Of a stretch of DNA of 64,000 bases, positions 51,553 through 60,483 are shown in pieces. The DNA lies in NCBI GenBank assembly GCA_043720395.1, contig JAYSSR010000009.1, positions 62,001-126,000 on the forward strand, written 5' to 3'. The notes under the pieces are model-generated. The model was not told the DNA's origin and ran no database searches. It saw only the letters and a program-made list of their open reading frames with translations. The DNA comes from JANOYY01 sp043720395 (GTDB lineage Bacteria; Actinomycetota; Acidimicrobiia; Acidimicrobiales; JANYDT01). The number at the start of each line of letters is the position of its first letter. Position 1 is the stretch's first letter. Both the position numbers and the translations under genes were made by a program.

Positions 51553-51580
51553 GTGGCCCGTCCCTTCGGGGGCGGGTCAC
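51553..51580. terminator. Bidirectional terminator hairpin
   Basis: GTGGCCCGTCCC and GGGGCGGGTCAC pair at all 12 positions (two G-T) around the stable tetraloop TTCG. It separates the plus-strand surface-protein gene from the convergent purine operon. Confidence 0.75.
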
Positions 51581-51637
51581 CTTCGCGTTCGAGCGGATGT
51601 GCGCCCGAACGACCTGCGTTTGCGTGTGCCGTTGCGC

Positions 51638-52711
51638 TCAGAGTCGAGCGAACAGGCGCAGCGCCTGCTCTGCCGCCTTTGCACGGATCTCAGCCGCGTC
51701 CACCCGGAGCGCCACGCCATGGTCGAGGACGATCTCCCCATCAACTCGCACGGAGTTCGGGCGTACACCGGGAGAGTACGCGAGATGCCACGTTTCCATC
51801 GGGTCGTAGGTCCACGTCACTTCGTCTTTGAGCGCTTCGGGGTAGAGCTCCCAGGAGTTGGTGAGCCAACTCCAGGACGTGTCTGGACTCGCCGTCACAT
51901 CGGACTCGCGGTGACGGGCGTAGGCGACGCGGAATTCGTCCAGCATGTCCGCACCGATCCCATCGGTTCCGAGCACGACGCGATTCGGTCGGTCCGCCGG
52001 TTGTGCGTAACCGACCGCGTTGTTCATGTTCGATCGCGGGTTGTGCGCAATGGTCCCCGGAAGTTCACCGTCGAGGTGGACACAATGCACGATAAGCCAC
52101 TCGTCCGTTGAGTACCGTCGCCAGCGAACTCCAGCATCAGCGTCGCCTGGCCCCTCCGCGACGTGGACATGGACACCGACGCCGAGATCACGAGCGAGTC
52201 CGGCGACCGCCTCAATGGTGTCATCCGCGCACGTGAACGCGGCATGTACGCCGACGTAGCCGCGCCCACCGGCTCGAAGGAATCGCTCGTTCTCTGCCAG
52301 GCCCCGGCGAGCTGCGTCGGTCATCTTGCGCGGCCGCGCATCGGCGGATGGCTGCGGCGAGACCGGAATCTGTCCGGTGCCCGCGTGTCGATCGGTCACG
52401 CCGTAGGCACAGCTCACCCGGACGCCCACTTCCGCGCACGCCGCGGCGATTACGTCGAGGCTGCCTTCGATCGCGTTCGGCGATTCGTGGTGATCGATGA
52501 TGCACGTGGTCCCGGATTCGAGTGCCTCCAATGCACCGAGCTTCGCCGACCATTCGAGCATTTCCAGATCAAGTGCGCAGTCGAGACGCCACCAGACCTG
52601 CTCGAGGATCGACGCGAACCCGGTCGGTGCCAACGGTGGCGCTGGCATGCCTCGTGCGAGCGCCGAGTACAGATGATGGTGGGCGCACACGAGCCCCGGC
52701 GTCGTATTCAT
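51638..52711 (-). CDS. SsnA-like aminohydrolase, catalytic core only
   Basis: A 357-residue amidohydrolase-superfamily enzyme closest to SsnA (a purine-linked aminohydrolase). Metal-site elements are all present: CAHHHLYS at residues 9-16, VHVHVAEG, VHCVHLDG and the Asp in LGTDGIGADM. SsnA-typical stretches include LEQVWWRLDCALDLE and CIIDHHESP. The protein begins exactly at the metal motif: the N-terminal 55-60 residues that form the beta-sandwich domain are absent, and a matching strand region near the C-terminus is also missing. The frame upstream closes within the xanthine dehydrogenase tail without homology. Last gene of the purine operon, 11 bp after its neighbour. Confidence 0.72.
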   Translation of the reverse strand: MNTTPGLVCAHHHLYSALARGMPAPPLAPTGFASILEQVWWRLDCALDLEMLEWSAKLGALEALESGTTCIIDHHESPNAIEGSLDVIAAACAEVGVRVSCAYGVTDRHAGTGQIPVSPQPSADARPRKMTDAARRGLAENERFLRAGGRGYVGVHAAFTCADDTIEAVAGLARDLGVGVHVHVAEGPGDADAGVRWRRYSTDEWLIVHCVHLDGELPGTIAHNPRSNMNNAVGYAQPADRPNRVVLGTDGIGADMLDEFRVAYARHRESDVTASPDTSWSWLTNSWELYPEALKDEVTWTYDPMETWHLAYSPGVRPNSVRVDGEIVLDHGVALRVDAAEIRAKAAEQALRLFARL

Positions 52712-52722
52712 AGGTGCGCGTA

Positions 52723-55332
52723 CTAGTCCTCGTCGGAGGAGCCGGAAGTCGGTCCCGCCCTCATCGGCAGCGTGTCACGCCACCGGCCATCTACCAAGTG
52801 CAGCATCGCGGCGACCGCACCCGCAGTCGGCACGAGGCCGATCTCACCGACTCCCTTGACGCCGTATGGCGAGCGGGGCTGAGGCACCTCCACGAGCACC
52901 GTCTCGATCTCCGGCACGTCCTTCGGGCGGAGGATGCCGAGGCTCTTCAGCGTCATGTTGGTCGGCTTTCCATTGGCGTCGCACGGGAAGTCCTCGGTCA
53001 AGGCATATCCGAGCCCCATATGCACCGAACCTTCGACCTGCCCTTCGCAGAGCTGCGGGTTCACGGCCCGACCCACGTCGTGCACCGCAACGACCTTCTC
53101 GATCGCGCCCGTCTCCGGATCGCCGATCACGAGCTGTGCGGCGTAGCCGAACGCTGCGTGGATGATCGGGTTCGGTACGTCCTCATACATCGCATTGGTC
53201 CAGTCGACGCGCCACTCGCCTTCGTAGTCCACCCCGACTTCACAGCCACCAGCCAACGCTGCCTTGCATGCGTTCATGACCGAGCCGGCACCCATGAGCG
53301 TGCCGCGCGAACCGGTCGTCTGCCCCTGACCGAGCTCGCGGGTCGTGTCAACGATCACCTTGACGCGAGCGGGGTCAATGCCGAGCTCCTCCACCGCGAC
53401 CTGCAACGCGACGGTATGGATGCCCTGGCCCATCTCGGTCCAGGCATGACGAACCTCCACCGTCCCGTCGGGCTGGAAGCGAATGACCGCCTTTGCAATC
53501 TCCTTGAATCCGTTGCCGAGACCCGAGTTCTTCAGCCCGAGCCCGAGCCCGACCGCCTTGCCCGCCGCGATCGCTGCATCGAGATGGGGCTTGATCGTGT
53601 CGAGGCACACGTCGGCACCACGACAGCCGTCGTCCATGATCTGCCCCGGGCCCCACACCTCGCCCGGGTGGATGACGTTGCGTTTGCGCATCTCCCACCC
53701 ACTGATTCCCGCCTTCTCGGCGAGGCGATCCATCACGCCTTCCATGGCGAACTGCGCCTGGTTGGCACCGAAGCCGCGGAATGCACCGCAGACCGAATTG
53801 TTGGTCCGAACCGCGGTGGCGTGGACGTCGATCGTGGGCAGATGGTACGGCCCGCTCGCATGACCGGCCGCGCGTTCGAGCACCTTCATTCCTACGCTCG
53901 CATACGGTCCGGAGTCGCCGATCATGCGTGCCCGCAGTGCAGTGAGCTTTCCGCTGGCATCGCAACCCGCTTCGTACTCCATGCGTATCGGGTGACGCTT
54001 CGCGTGCATGAGCAACGACTGCTCACGCGTGCTCGTGACCTTCACCGGTCGGCGCAGCAGCCATGCGGCGAGTGCGGCGTGGCCCTGGTTGGCCATGTCC
54101 TCCTTGCCGCCGAACGCGCCGCCGTTGCTCACTAGCTCGACCGTGATGGCACTGTTCGGAACGGCGAGGATGGCCGCGATCGAGTCACGGTCATCCCACA
54201 CTCCCTGTCCACCGGAGTAGACGTGCAGGTGAAGCTCCCCCTCAGCGTCGAGCGAAGGGACAGCGAGCGTCGATTCCGGTTCGAGGAACGCCTGCTCGAT
54301 GCGCTGTGTCTGGAACAACTCCTGGACGCGGTGCGCGCTCGCTGCGAGCGCTGCGCCGACGTCGCCCCGGGTGTACTTCGACGTGGACAGGACGTTGCCC
54401 TCCAAGCCCCACACCGCGTGCTCCGAGCTTGCCAACGCGACGACTGCATCGGTCATCGGGGGGAACGGTGTGCAATTCACGACAACAAGGCCTGCGGCTC
54501 GCCGCGCGATCTCGCGATCCTCCGCGACTACGACCGCGAGCACATCACCGAGGTAGCTCGTGCGTCCACCCACAGGAATCATGAGCGGCCAGTCCTTGTG
54601 GATGATCCCCGTGCGCAAGGCCCCCGGAATGTCCGCTGCGGTGAACACCCGCACAACACCGGGAACCGCCATTGCGGCGGCGACGTCGATTCCGTGGATG
54701 TCCGCCCGCGCATGTTCGGCGAGGAGCAAAGCGCCATGCAGCATTCCGTCTGCACACATATCATCAATATACGCGCGCTTACCAACTGCGAGGTCGACGC
54801 CCTCGTACTTCACGCCCGACGAACCAATGCCGCCATTGACCGTCGGCACTCCCGTTCGCCCGGCGGCGAGCTCCTCGATCGCGTCGAGAATCTTTACGTA
54901 GCCGGTGCACCGGCACAGGTGTGCACCGAGATGGCGAGCCGCTTCCTCGCGTTGCAGGGCCGGGCCCTTCTTGTCGACCAACGCCATCGAACGCACGACG
55001 ATGCCCGGCGTACAGAATCCGCACTGCAGGGCACCACACGCCGCAAACGTCTGCGCGTAACGGTCGACCTTGGCGGCGTCCATGCCCTCCAGCGTCTGGA
55101 CGCTGCGCCCGGCAGCTTTCGCGAGCGACAGCGTGCACGACACCTGCGCCTTGCCGTCGATCATCACGGTGCAACAGCCGCACTGGCCCTGCGGCGAGCA
55201 GCCATCCTTCGCCGACGTGACACCGAGTTCCTCGCGAAGCGCAGCGAGCAGGTGCGGGTGGCGGGCGGACACCGAAACGGCCGTGCCGTTGACGGTCAGT
55301 TCAACTCGGTCAACGTCGACTTCGTAGCTCAT
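52723..55332 (-). CDS. Fused xanthine dehydrogenase (XdhD/selenium-dependent type)
   Basis: An 869-residue molybdenum hydroxylase. N-terminal [2Fe-2S] domains (GCSPQGQCGCCTV; CGALQCGFCTPG; HLCRCTGY) are fused to the molybdopterin-binding subunit (GGAFGGKED, CGAFRGFGANQ, TEMGQGIHT and, near the end, the catalytic-Glu region VKGVGEIGLVP). There is no FAD domain. This Fe-S-plus-Mo fusion next to SsnA matches Escherichia coli XdhD and selenium-dependent xanthine dehydrogenases. It should hydroxylate a purine or similar ring. ATG 55332 overlaps the nitrilase stop by ATGA and is preferred over a longer frame to 55491. Confidence 0.87.
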   Translation of the reverse strand: MSYEVDVDRVELTVNGTAVSVSARHPHLLAALREELGVTSAKDGCSPQGQCGCCTVMIDGKAQVSCTLSLAKAAGRSVQTLEGMDAAKVDRYAQTFAACGALQCGFCTPGIVVRSMALVDKKGPALQREEAARHLGAHLCRCTGYVKILDAIEELAAGRTGVPTVNGGIGSSGVKYEGVDLAVGKRAYIDDMCADGMLHGALLLAEHARADIHGIDVAAAMAVPGVVRVFTAADIPGALRTGIIHKDWPLMIPVGGRTSYLGDVLAVVVAEDREIARRAAGLVVVNCTPFPPMTDAVVALASSEHAVWGLEGNVLSTSKYTRGDVGAALAASAHRVQELFQTQRIEQAFLEPESTLAVPSLDAEGELHLHVYSGGQGVWDDRDSIAAILAVPNSAITVELVSNGGAFGGKEDMANQGHAALAAWLLRRPVKVTSTREQSLLMHAKRHPIRMEYEAGCDASGKLTALRARMIGDSGPYASVGMKVLERAAGHASGPYHLPTIDVHATAVRTNNSVCGAFRGFGANQAQFAMEGVMDRLAEKAGISGWEMRKRNVIHPGEVWGPGQIMDDGCRGADVCLDTIKPHLDAAIAAGKAVGLGLGLKNSGLGNGFKEIAKAVIRFQPDGTVEVRHAWTEMGQGIHTVALQVAVEELGIDPARVKVIVDTTRELGQGQTTGSRGTLMGAGSVMNACKAALAGGCEVGVDYEGEWRVDWTNAMYEDVPNPIIHAAFGYAAQLVIGDPETGAIEKVVAVHDVGRAVNPQLCEGQVEGSVHMGLGYALTEDFPCDANGKPTNMTLKSLGILRPKDVPEIETVLVEVPQPRSPYGVKGVGEIGLVPTAGAVAAMLHLVDGRWRDTLPMRAGPTSGSSDED

Positions 55333-56315
55333 GGCATGTCGTCCTTTTTCTGATGCTGCCGATACTTGGTGGGCGTGTAATCGGGTTCGGCCGGCGGGTC
55401 GATCACGCCCCTCTGAGTTGTTATGCGCGCGTAGTGTTGCGGTTCGCGGTAGCGATCCATCTGGAACAACGTGTGCTTGAACTTGAAGCACAGATCAAGA
55501 TCGGCAGCGACCGTGATGACTTCGTCGCCCGTGGTCTGTGCGCGGGCCACGACCTGTCCAGACGGGGCGAAGATCGCCGACTGGGCGAGCGACTCGACCC
55601 CTTCTTCCGTTCCGCCCTTTGCGACCCCAACCACCCACGTGCCGTTCTGATACGCACCGGCACCGAGGCACAGGTCGTTGTGGAACTGCTGGAGTGCGTT
55701 CTGCCCCGGGTCGGGTGCGTAGTGCATCGGCGTGTTGTACCCGATGGAGATCAGCTCAACTCCCTGGAGGCCCATCACGCGATAGGTCTCCGGCCAACGC
55801 CGGTCGTTGCACGTCGCCATGCCCACGATGCCGCCAAACGCACGCCACACGCCGAAGCCGTCGGGACCCGACTCGAAGTAGTACCGCTCCAGATGCTGGA
55901 ACGGACGCCACGGTTCGAATTCCTCGTGACCCGGAATGTGGACCTTGCGATAGCGGCCGACGATGGTCCCATCCCGCTCGACCATGACGGTCGTGTTGTA
56001 GTGATGCCCGTCGGGTGTGAGTTCCGCGTAGCCGAGGGAGAAGCCGATTTCCAGACGCTTCGCCTCGTCGAACAGCGGCTCGGTCACCGGTGAGGGCATC
56101 GCCGACTCGTACCAAGCGTCGATCTCAGCCCGATCCTCGGAGTACCAGCGAGGGAAGAAGGTGGTGAGCGCAAGTTCGGGAAACACCACGAGCTGTGCGC
56201 CCCGCCCGGCGGCCTCACGCAGCAACGCGACGAGCCGCCCGACAACATCTGCGCGCGTATGATCGCGCTGCACCGGACCCATCTGTGCCGCTGCGACGAG
56301 GAGGATACGGGTCAT
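55329..56315 (-). CDS. Nitrilase-superfamily carbamoyl/ureido amidohydrolase
   Basis: A 328-residue carbon-nitrogen hydrolase. The catalytic triad is in VVFPELALT (Glu), RYRKVHIPG (Lys) and ATCNDRRWPE (Cys). The CNDRRWPE motif is that of N-carbamoyl-D-amino-acid amidohydrolases, which release ammonia and CO2 from ureido acids. Within this operon it may hydrolyse a ureide formed from a purine. Both ends overlap neighbours by ATGA. Confidence 0.88.
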   Translation of the reverse strand: MTRILLVAAAQMGPVQRDHTRADVVGRLVALLREAAGRGAQLVVFPELALTTFFPRWYSEDRAEIDAWYESAMPSPVTEPLFDEAKRLEIGFSLGYAELTPDGHHYNTTVMVERDGTIVGRYRKVHIPGHEEFEPWRPFQHLERYYFESGPDGFGVWRAFGGIVGMATCNDRRWPETYRVMGLQGVELISIGYNTPMHYAPDPGQNALQQFHNDLCLGAGAYQNGTWVVGVAKGGTEEGVESLAQSAIFAPSGQVVARAQTTGDEVITVAADLDLCFKFKHTLFQMDRYREPQHYARITTQRGVIDPPAEPDYTPTKYRQHQKKDDMP

Positions 56316-57616
56316 ACGACGTCAGTCTCTGTGAGGGCGAGCAGGACCTGCAGGAGGATGTCCGCACCCATCACGAGGTCGGCGGGGTCGGTGTGCTCGG
56401 CGGGGTTATGCGAGATGCCCTTTACCGATGGCGTGAAGATCATCGCGGTCGGGCACATGCGGGCAAGCATCTGCGCATCGTGACCCGCGCCGCTCGGCAT
56501 CCGCTTCACCGTGTTCCCGAGCGACACGATCGTCCGCTCGACGAGGTCAATGAGGCGCTCGTCGAACGCGACCGGCTCGAAGCGGGCCAGCGTCCGAGAC
56601 GCGATCTCGACACCCTCCGCGGCCGCGACCTCGGTCAGGAACACGGCGAGTTGGCGTTCGGATTCCTGGAGAACCTGCTCGTCCGTGTTGCGCAGGTCGA
56701 CGGTCATCACCGCCTGCGCGGCGACCACGTTCACCAGGTTCGGGTGCAAGGTGATCTGCCCGACCGTGCCGACCTGCGGGTGTCCAAGTTCGCTTGCAAC
56801 CTCACGGACGAACGTCGCGATTCGTGCGGCGACGTAGCCCGCATCGTGGCGCAGCGTCATCGGCGTCGTTCCGGCGTGGTTGGACTGGCCGGTGATCGTG
56901 AGCTCCTGCCACGAGATGCCCTGGACACCGGTGACCGCACCGAACCGCACCCCTTCGGCTTCGAGCACCGGGCCCTGCTCGATATGCAGCTCGACGAACG
57001 CGTGCGGCGTCTCTCCCGGGCAAGGTGTTGTGCCTCGGTAACCGATGCGGTCGAGCTCGTCGCCGACCCGCGCACCGTCGATGCCAACCACGTCGTACGC
57101 CTCTTCGGCGGTTAGGCCACCGCAGTAGACAAGGCTGCCCATCATGTCGGGGTTGAAGCGGGCACCCTCCTCGTTGGTGAAGAAGCCGACGCTGATCGGA
57201 CGTGTCGTGGCGATGTCGGCCTTGATGAAGGTCTCGATCACTTCCAGTCCAGCGAGGACGCCGAGATTGCCGTCGTAGAGGCCGCCGGTGCGAACGGTGT
57301 CGATGTGGCTGCCACACATGACGGCCCGCGCAGTCGGGTCGGTGCCCTCACGGGTGCCGATGACGTTGCCGATGGCATCGATGCGGACGTCGAGGCCGAG
57401 GTCACGCATCCAGGTGAGCACGAGGTCGCGACCTGCACGGTCCTCGTCGGTCAGCGCGAGTCGGGCACTTCCCGGTTCGCCGTTCGCTCCTCGGATCGGA
57501 CCGATCTCGCCAAGATCACGGATTCGGCGCAGCAGCCGGTCACCGTCGATCCGCAGGTCCGCCAGTGTCGGCGACGGGGTGGGAAGGCCGGTCATAGCTT
57601 CGATGATCGGGCTCAC
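56312..57616 (-). CDS. M20-family allantoate/N-carbamoyl amino-acid amidohydrolase
   Basis: A 434-residue binuclear metallohydrolase of the allantoate amidohydrolase/HyuC/beta-ureidopropionase group. Metal ligands lie in GSHIDTVRTGGLYDG, TNEEGARF and ELHIEQGPVLE; the dimerisation region has GQSNHAGTTPM and the last His is in SHNPAEHTDP. It would release ammonia from allantoate or a related ureido acid. GTG 57616 follows the upstream stop by two bases; ATG 57595 is an alternative start. Confidence 0.87.
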   Translation of the reverse strand: MSPIIEAMTGLPTPSPTLADLRIDGDRLLRRIRDLGEIGPIRGANGEPGSARLALTDEDRAGRDLVLTWMRDLGLDVRIDAIGNVIGTREGTDPTARAVMCGSHIDTVRTGGLYDGNLGVLAGLEVIETFIKADIATTRPISVGFFTNEEGARFNPDMMGSLVYCGGLTAEEAYDVVGIDGARVGDELDRIGYRGTTPCPGETPHAFVELHIEQGPVLEAEGVRFGAVTGVQGISWQELTITGQSNHAGTTPMTLRHDAGYVAARIATFVREVASELGHPQVGTVGQITLHPNLVNVVAAQAVMTVDLRNTDEQVLQESERQLAVFLTEVAAAEGVEIASRTLARFEPVAFDERLIDLVERTIVSLGNTVKRMPSGAGHDAQMLARMCPTAMIFTPSVKGISHNPAEHTDPADLVMGADILLQVLLALTETDVV

Positions 57617-57618
57617 CT

Positions 57619-58344
57619 TTACATTTTGTCAAGGTTCTCGCCCGCACGGTGACCAACCATGTAGCCAGCGTCGGTGAGCCAGACCCGTGCCCGACCGCGC
57701 CGACGCTCGTCGGAGAATACGAACCAACGCTGCAGTTCCTCGGGCCGCTCACCCAAGACATCCTTGAATCGCCGAAATGCACCGCGTCCCGACAGTGCCC
57801 GATCAAGACGCTCGGCCAGACGTGTGTCCTCAAGCTCGTCAACCCACGCCACCATGTCGTTGTAGCCGTCACGCGAACCCTCACACCGGACCCTCAGCCA
57901 GCGCTCGGCGTCTTCGGATTCGTTCTCGTCCTCCATGTCCGTCTCGCGTGCGTAGTCAATCGCTACCTGCGGCCACACCTCGCCGTTGTTGAGGTCGATG
58001 CGACCGCCGCCCTGCGTCGGGTCGCCCTCAAGGATGCTGGCGAGATCTTCGAGATCGATCGGCAGGGGCTTGAGCGTTGGCCCTTCCGACGTAGGCGCTG
58101 CGCTGAGCTGTTTAGCGAGTTCGTTGTCGCCATCCCATCCCCGATCTCGAAGCGCTACGACGTAGTCATTGGCAAGGCCGGGGGCACCAGCGGCACCTTG
58201 CGCGAGCGCAGTCACGATTCCGTCGCCGACGAACTGGAGGGCATCGAGTCGAACCGGTGTTCTTTGCAGCAGAGCGACGATGAGCGGACCGTCGCCGCGG
58301 TACACGGCACCACGCAGCTCCGAAGTCCACACGCTCGCATCCAT
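57619..58344 (-). CDS. UPF0158-family protein
   Basis: A 241-residue protein of unknown function. The diagnostic part is the C-terminal half: EVWPQVAIDYARE, a very acidic run, then DYND-like GYNDMVAWVDEL, LDRALSGRGAFRRFKDVL and QRWFVFSDER, all of which match UPF0158. The N-terminal half is lineage-specific. It heads the minus-strand purine operon with a two-base gap to the next gene, but no direct metabolic role is apparent. Confidence 0.75.
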   Translation of the reverse strand: MDASVWTSELRGAVYRGDGPLIVALLQRTPVRLDALQFVGDGIVTALAQGAAGAPGLANDYVVALRDRGWDGDNELAKQLSAAPTSEGPTLKPLPIDLEDLASILEGDPTQGGGRIDLNNGEVWPQVAIDYARETDMEDENESEDAERWLRVRCEGSRDGYNDMVAWVDELEDTRLAERLDRALSGRGAFRRFKDVLGERPEELQRWFVFSDERRRGRARVWLTDAGYMVGHRAGENLDKM

Positions 58345-58400
58345 CGCTCGTAGTCTGCTCCGACACAGCAACTCGGAGCCGTAGTTGATGGACAGCGAGC

Positions 58401-58847
58401 ATGAGCAGCCCGGAGACCGTAATCGTCGTACACCCGAAGGAACGCCGATCGAAGTGCACGATTCTTCCGTTGCGCGGAACTGATGGTTTGCACTTCGCCC
58501 GATCGACCTCGGTTCGGGCTACCGGTTCGATTGATGGGTATCTCCGCTTGGACGTTGACGGACCTCCGCTCACCGCAGCGGATCGAGACCGCGGACTGAT
58601 GATCCTCGACGGCACGTGGCGTTGGGTCGAAGATCTTGCGGTGCCGTTCGGTGCACTTGCCACGCGGTCTATCCGGGGCGTTCGCACCGCGTACCCGCGT
58701 GGCGCCGCGATCGGCACCCTTCCGGAGGGTGGGCTCGCAACCGTCGAGGCGCTGTACGCAGCCCATCGAATACTCGGGCGGCCGACCGATGGCCTCCTCG
58801 ATCACTACTACTGGGCCACAGAGTTCCTGGCCATCAACGGTTGGTGA
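58401..58847 (+). CDS. Tsr3/DTW-superfamily aminocarboxypropyltransferase-like protein
   Basis: A 148-residue protein. The N-terminal VHPKERRSKCTILPL, the LTAADRDRGLMILDGTWRW block (a D-x-T-W motif), the TAYPRG segment and the final LATVEALYAAHRILGR with YYWATEFLAING agree with Tsr3 (DUF367) and the wider DTW superfamily. Tsr3 adds the aminocarboxypropyl group of SAM to a rRNA pseudouridine in eukaryotes and archaea; bacterial DTW relatives modify tRNA. The target here cannot be read. It is divergent from the UPF0158 gene. Confidence 0.7.
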   Translation: MSSPETVIVVHPKERRSKCTILPLRGTDGLHFARSTSVRATGSIDGYLRLDVDGPPLTAADRDRGLMILDGTWRWVEDLAVPFGALATRSIRGVRTAYPRGAAIGTLPEGGLATVEALYAAHRILGRPTDGLLDHYYWATEFLAINGW

Positions 58848-58985
58848 GTCGATTCGAGGGAGGCATAGCCGCACCAGAGCTGGCCCCGGTCGTGACCTCG
58901 AAGTGGGACAAATCGTCGCGCCTCGACGTCAGCCGATCAAAAGGACCGCTTGCCAAGGGCCTCTCGACACGACACAACGGATGAC

Positions 58986-59179
58986 ATGGCCGTCACTCAC
59001 GTCGAAACGCAGCTGCGTCGACAGCTTCTCGACAAACTTGAGCGCGACAGGCAAGCGTCGTTCGACCCGACACCGATCAGCAATGACGGGCGAAAAGCAT
59101 CCTCGAATGGTTCACCGACGGCTCCTTCGCCGCCGTTGTCGCCGACTTGGTAGCCGAAGACCCGTCCCTGAAAGCCTGA
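58986..59179 (+). pseudogene. Small gene broken by a -1 frameshift
   Basis: From ATG 58986 the frame reads MAVTHVETQLRRQLLDKLER and on to about 59090, looking like a real helical protein. It then turns into low-complexity sequence. One frame back, from 59090 to the stop at 59177-59179, the translation is again protein-like (AKSILEWFTDGSFAAVVADL). A single-base indel near GGGCGAAAAGC explains both. The family is unknown. Programmed slippage is possible, but the neighbouring fragment suggests decay. Confidence 0.55.
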
Positions 59180-59225
59180 AGGCGGACATGCTGATCGTTA
59201 GGATCGCGATGTCCGTCCGGGCGTA

Positions 59226-59501
59226 GCCAGACCCGCTCTGGCGCAGGCCACGAAGACGCTCGCACGCGATCTCGCACCGCAGAACATCCGCGTCAACGCG
59301 ATCTCGCCAGGCACGTTCCGAACGGACATGGTGAAGAAGGCATTCGACGACGCGACGCTGGCGCGCATTGCATCCGCGAAGCCGCTCGGTCGCGTCGCCG
59401 ACCCGAACGAGATCGTCGGGCCCGCTCTGCTCCTTGCCTCTGACGCGGGCTCATTCGTCACCGGTGAGCTGTTTACAGTCGACGGAGGCACGACCTGCTA
59501 A
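59226..59501 (+). pseudogene. 3' fragment of a short-chain dehydrogenase
   Basis: A 91-codon open segment encodes only the C-terminal third of a classical SDR: TKTLARDLAPQNIRVNAISP, FRTDMV, KPLGRVADPNEIVGPALLLA and FVTGELFTVDGGTT. No start codon precedes it in frame and the Rossmann and Tyr-Lys parts are absent. The frame closes with TAG a few codons upstream. It is a truncated remnant. Confidence 0.8.
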
Positions 59502-59634
59502 CGAGGCAGGCTGGAATCCGCGCGTTGAGATCGCAGAAACCACTCCTTTCGCGGTCGGGCGGGATGCAGCTGCGCTGATTCCAACCCATGCTCGACGAGA
59601 TCATGCTCAGCTCACTTCCGAATAGATTCGGCCG

Positions 59635-60477
59635 ATGGCCCTGCGCACCGAACGATCTACTCCAGCGATCGGTGCGGAGGTACTCGACAGACTCAGCGCC
59701 GAGGACCTCCACGATCCAGCGGTGATCGACAACGTGTACGCGACGCTGATGGAGCACCATGTGCTCTTCTTCCGGGACGCGAACTTCGGGCCGGCGGAGC
59801 TGGTCCAGCTTGGTCGTGGGCTTGGTTCTCAGCCCCGCCCGCACCACGCCTACAACACGCTCCCGGACCACCCCGACGTCGTGGTGCTGGAGTTCGGTGG
59901 CGACAAACGAACGGATTCGGCCGAGTGGCACGCCGACATGACGTACCGCGTCCAGCCGCCGTTTGCCTCGATCTTGCAGGCGGTCGTGCTGCCACCGGTC
60001 GGTGGCGACACATTGTGGGCGTCGATGTATTCGGTGCTCGACTCACTCCCCGCGGGTCTGCGATCCGAGCTGGCCGAGCTGGAGGCCGTGCACGATCTCG
60101 GCGCGTTTCGATCATCTGCGTACTTAGAATCTGGACAGGCGGGCCTTGAAGACGCCGTCGTGCGCGCCGGGATGGCCGTCCATCCCGTCGTGGCGAAGCA
60201 CCCCGTCACCGGTCGCCCGTATCTCAACGTCAGCGAGGCGTTCACACGGTTCGTGATCGGCATCTCGGCACCGGAGGGAGCACGTCTGCTTACGATGCTC
60301 TTCGACGCGATCAACCGACCCGACCATCACGTTCGCCTGCGCTGGCGACCCGGAACGCTCGCGCTGTGGGACAACCGGGGAACCCAGCACTACGCGTGCG
60401 ATGACTACCTGCCGAACCGCCGCGTGATGCATCGCGTTGCCGTCGCCACCGACCTGCGGACACCAGCACCGGGCTGA
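59635..60477 (+). CDS. TauD/TfdA-family Fe(II)/2-oxoglutarate dioxygenase
   Basis: A 280-residue oxygenase. The iron facial triad is in EWHADMTYR (His and Asp) and in WDNRGTQHYA (His); the 2-oxoglutarate Arg follows in RRVMHRVAV. Relatives release sulfite from taurine or alkylsulfates, or hydroxylate other small acids. No transporter or sulfur gene is adjacent, so the substrate is open. Confidence 0.88.
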   Translation: MALRTERSTPAIGAEVLDRLSAEDLHDPAVIDNVYATLMEHHVLFFRDANFGPAELVQLGRGLGSQPRPHHAYNTLPDHPDVVVLEFGGDKRTDSAEWHADMTYRVQPPFASILQAVVLPPVGGDTLWASMYSVLDSLPAGLRSELAELEAVHDLGAFRSSAYLESGQAGLEDAVVRAGMAVHPVVAKHPVTGRPYLNVSEAFTRFVIGISAPEGARLLTMLFDAINRPDHHVRLRWRPGTLALWDNRGTQHYACDDYLPNRRVMHRVAVATDLRTPAPG

Positions 60478-60483
60478 TGCACT

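Noticed and set aside
52714..54135. 473-codon plus-strand frame opposite xanthine dehydrogenase
   Set aside because: His/Arg-rich translation without homology; it is a shadow of the molybdoenzyme gene.
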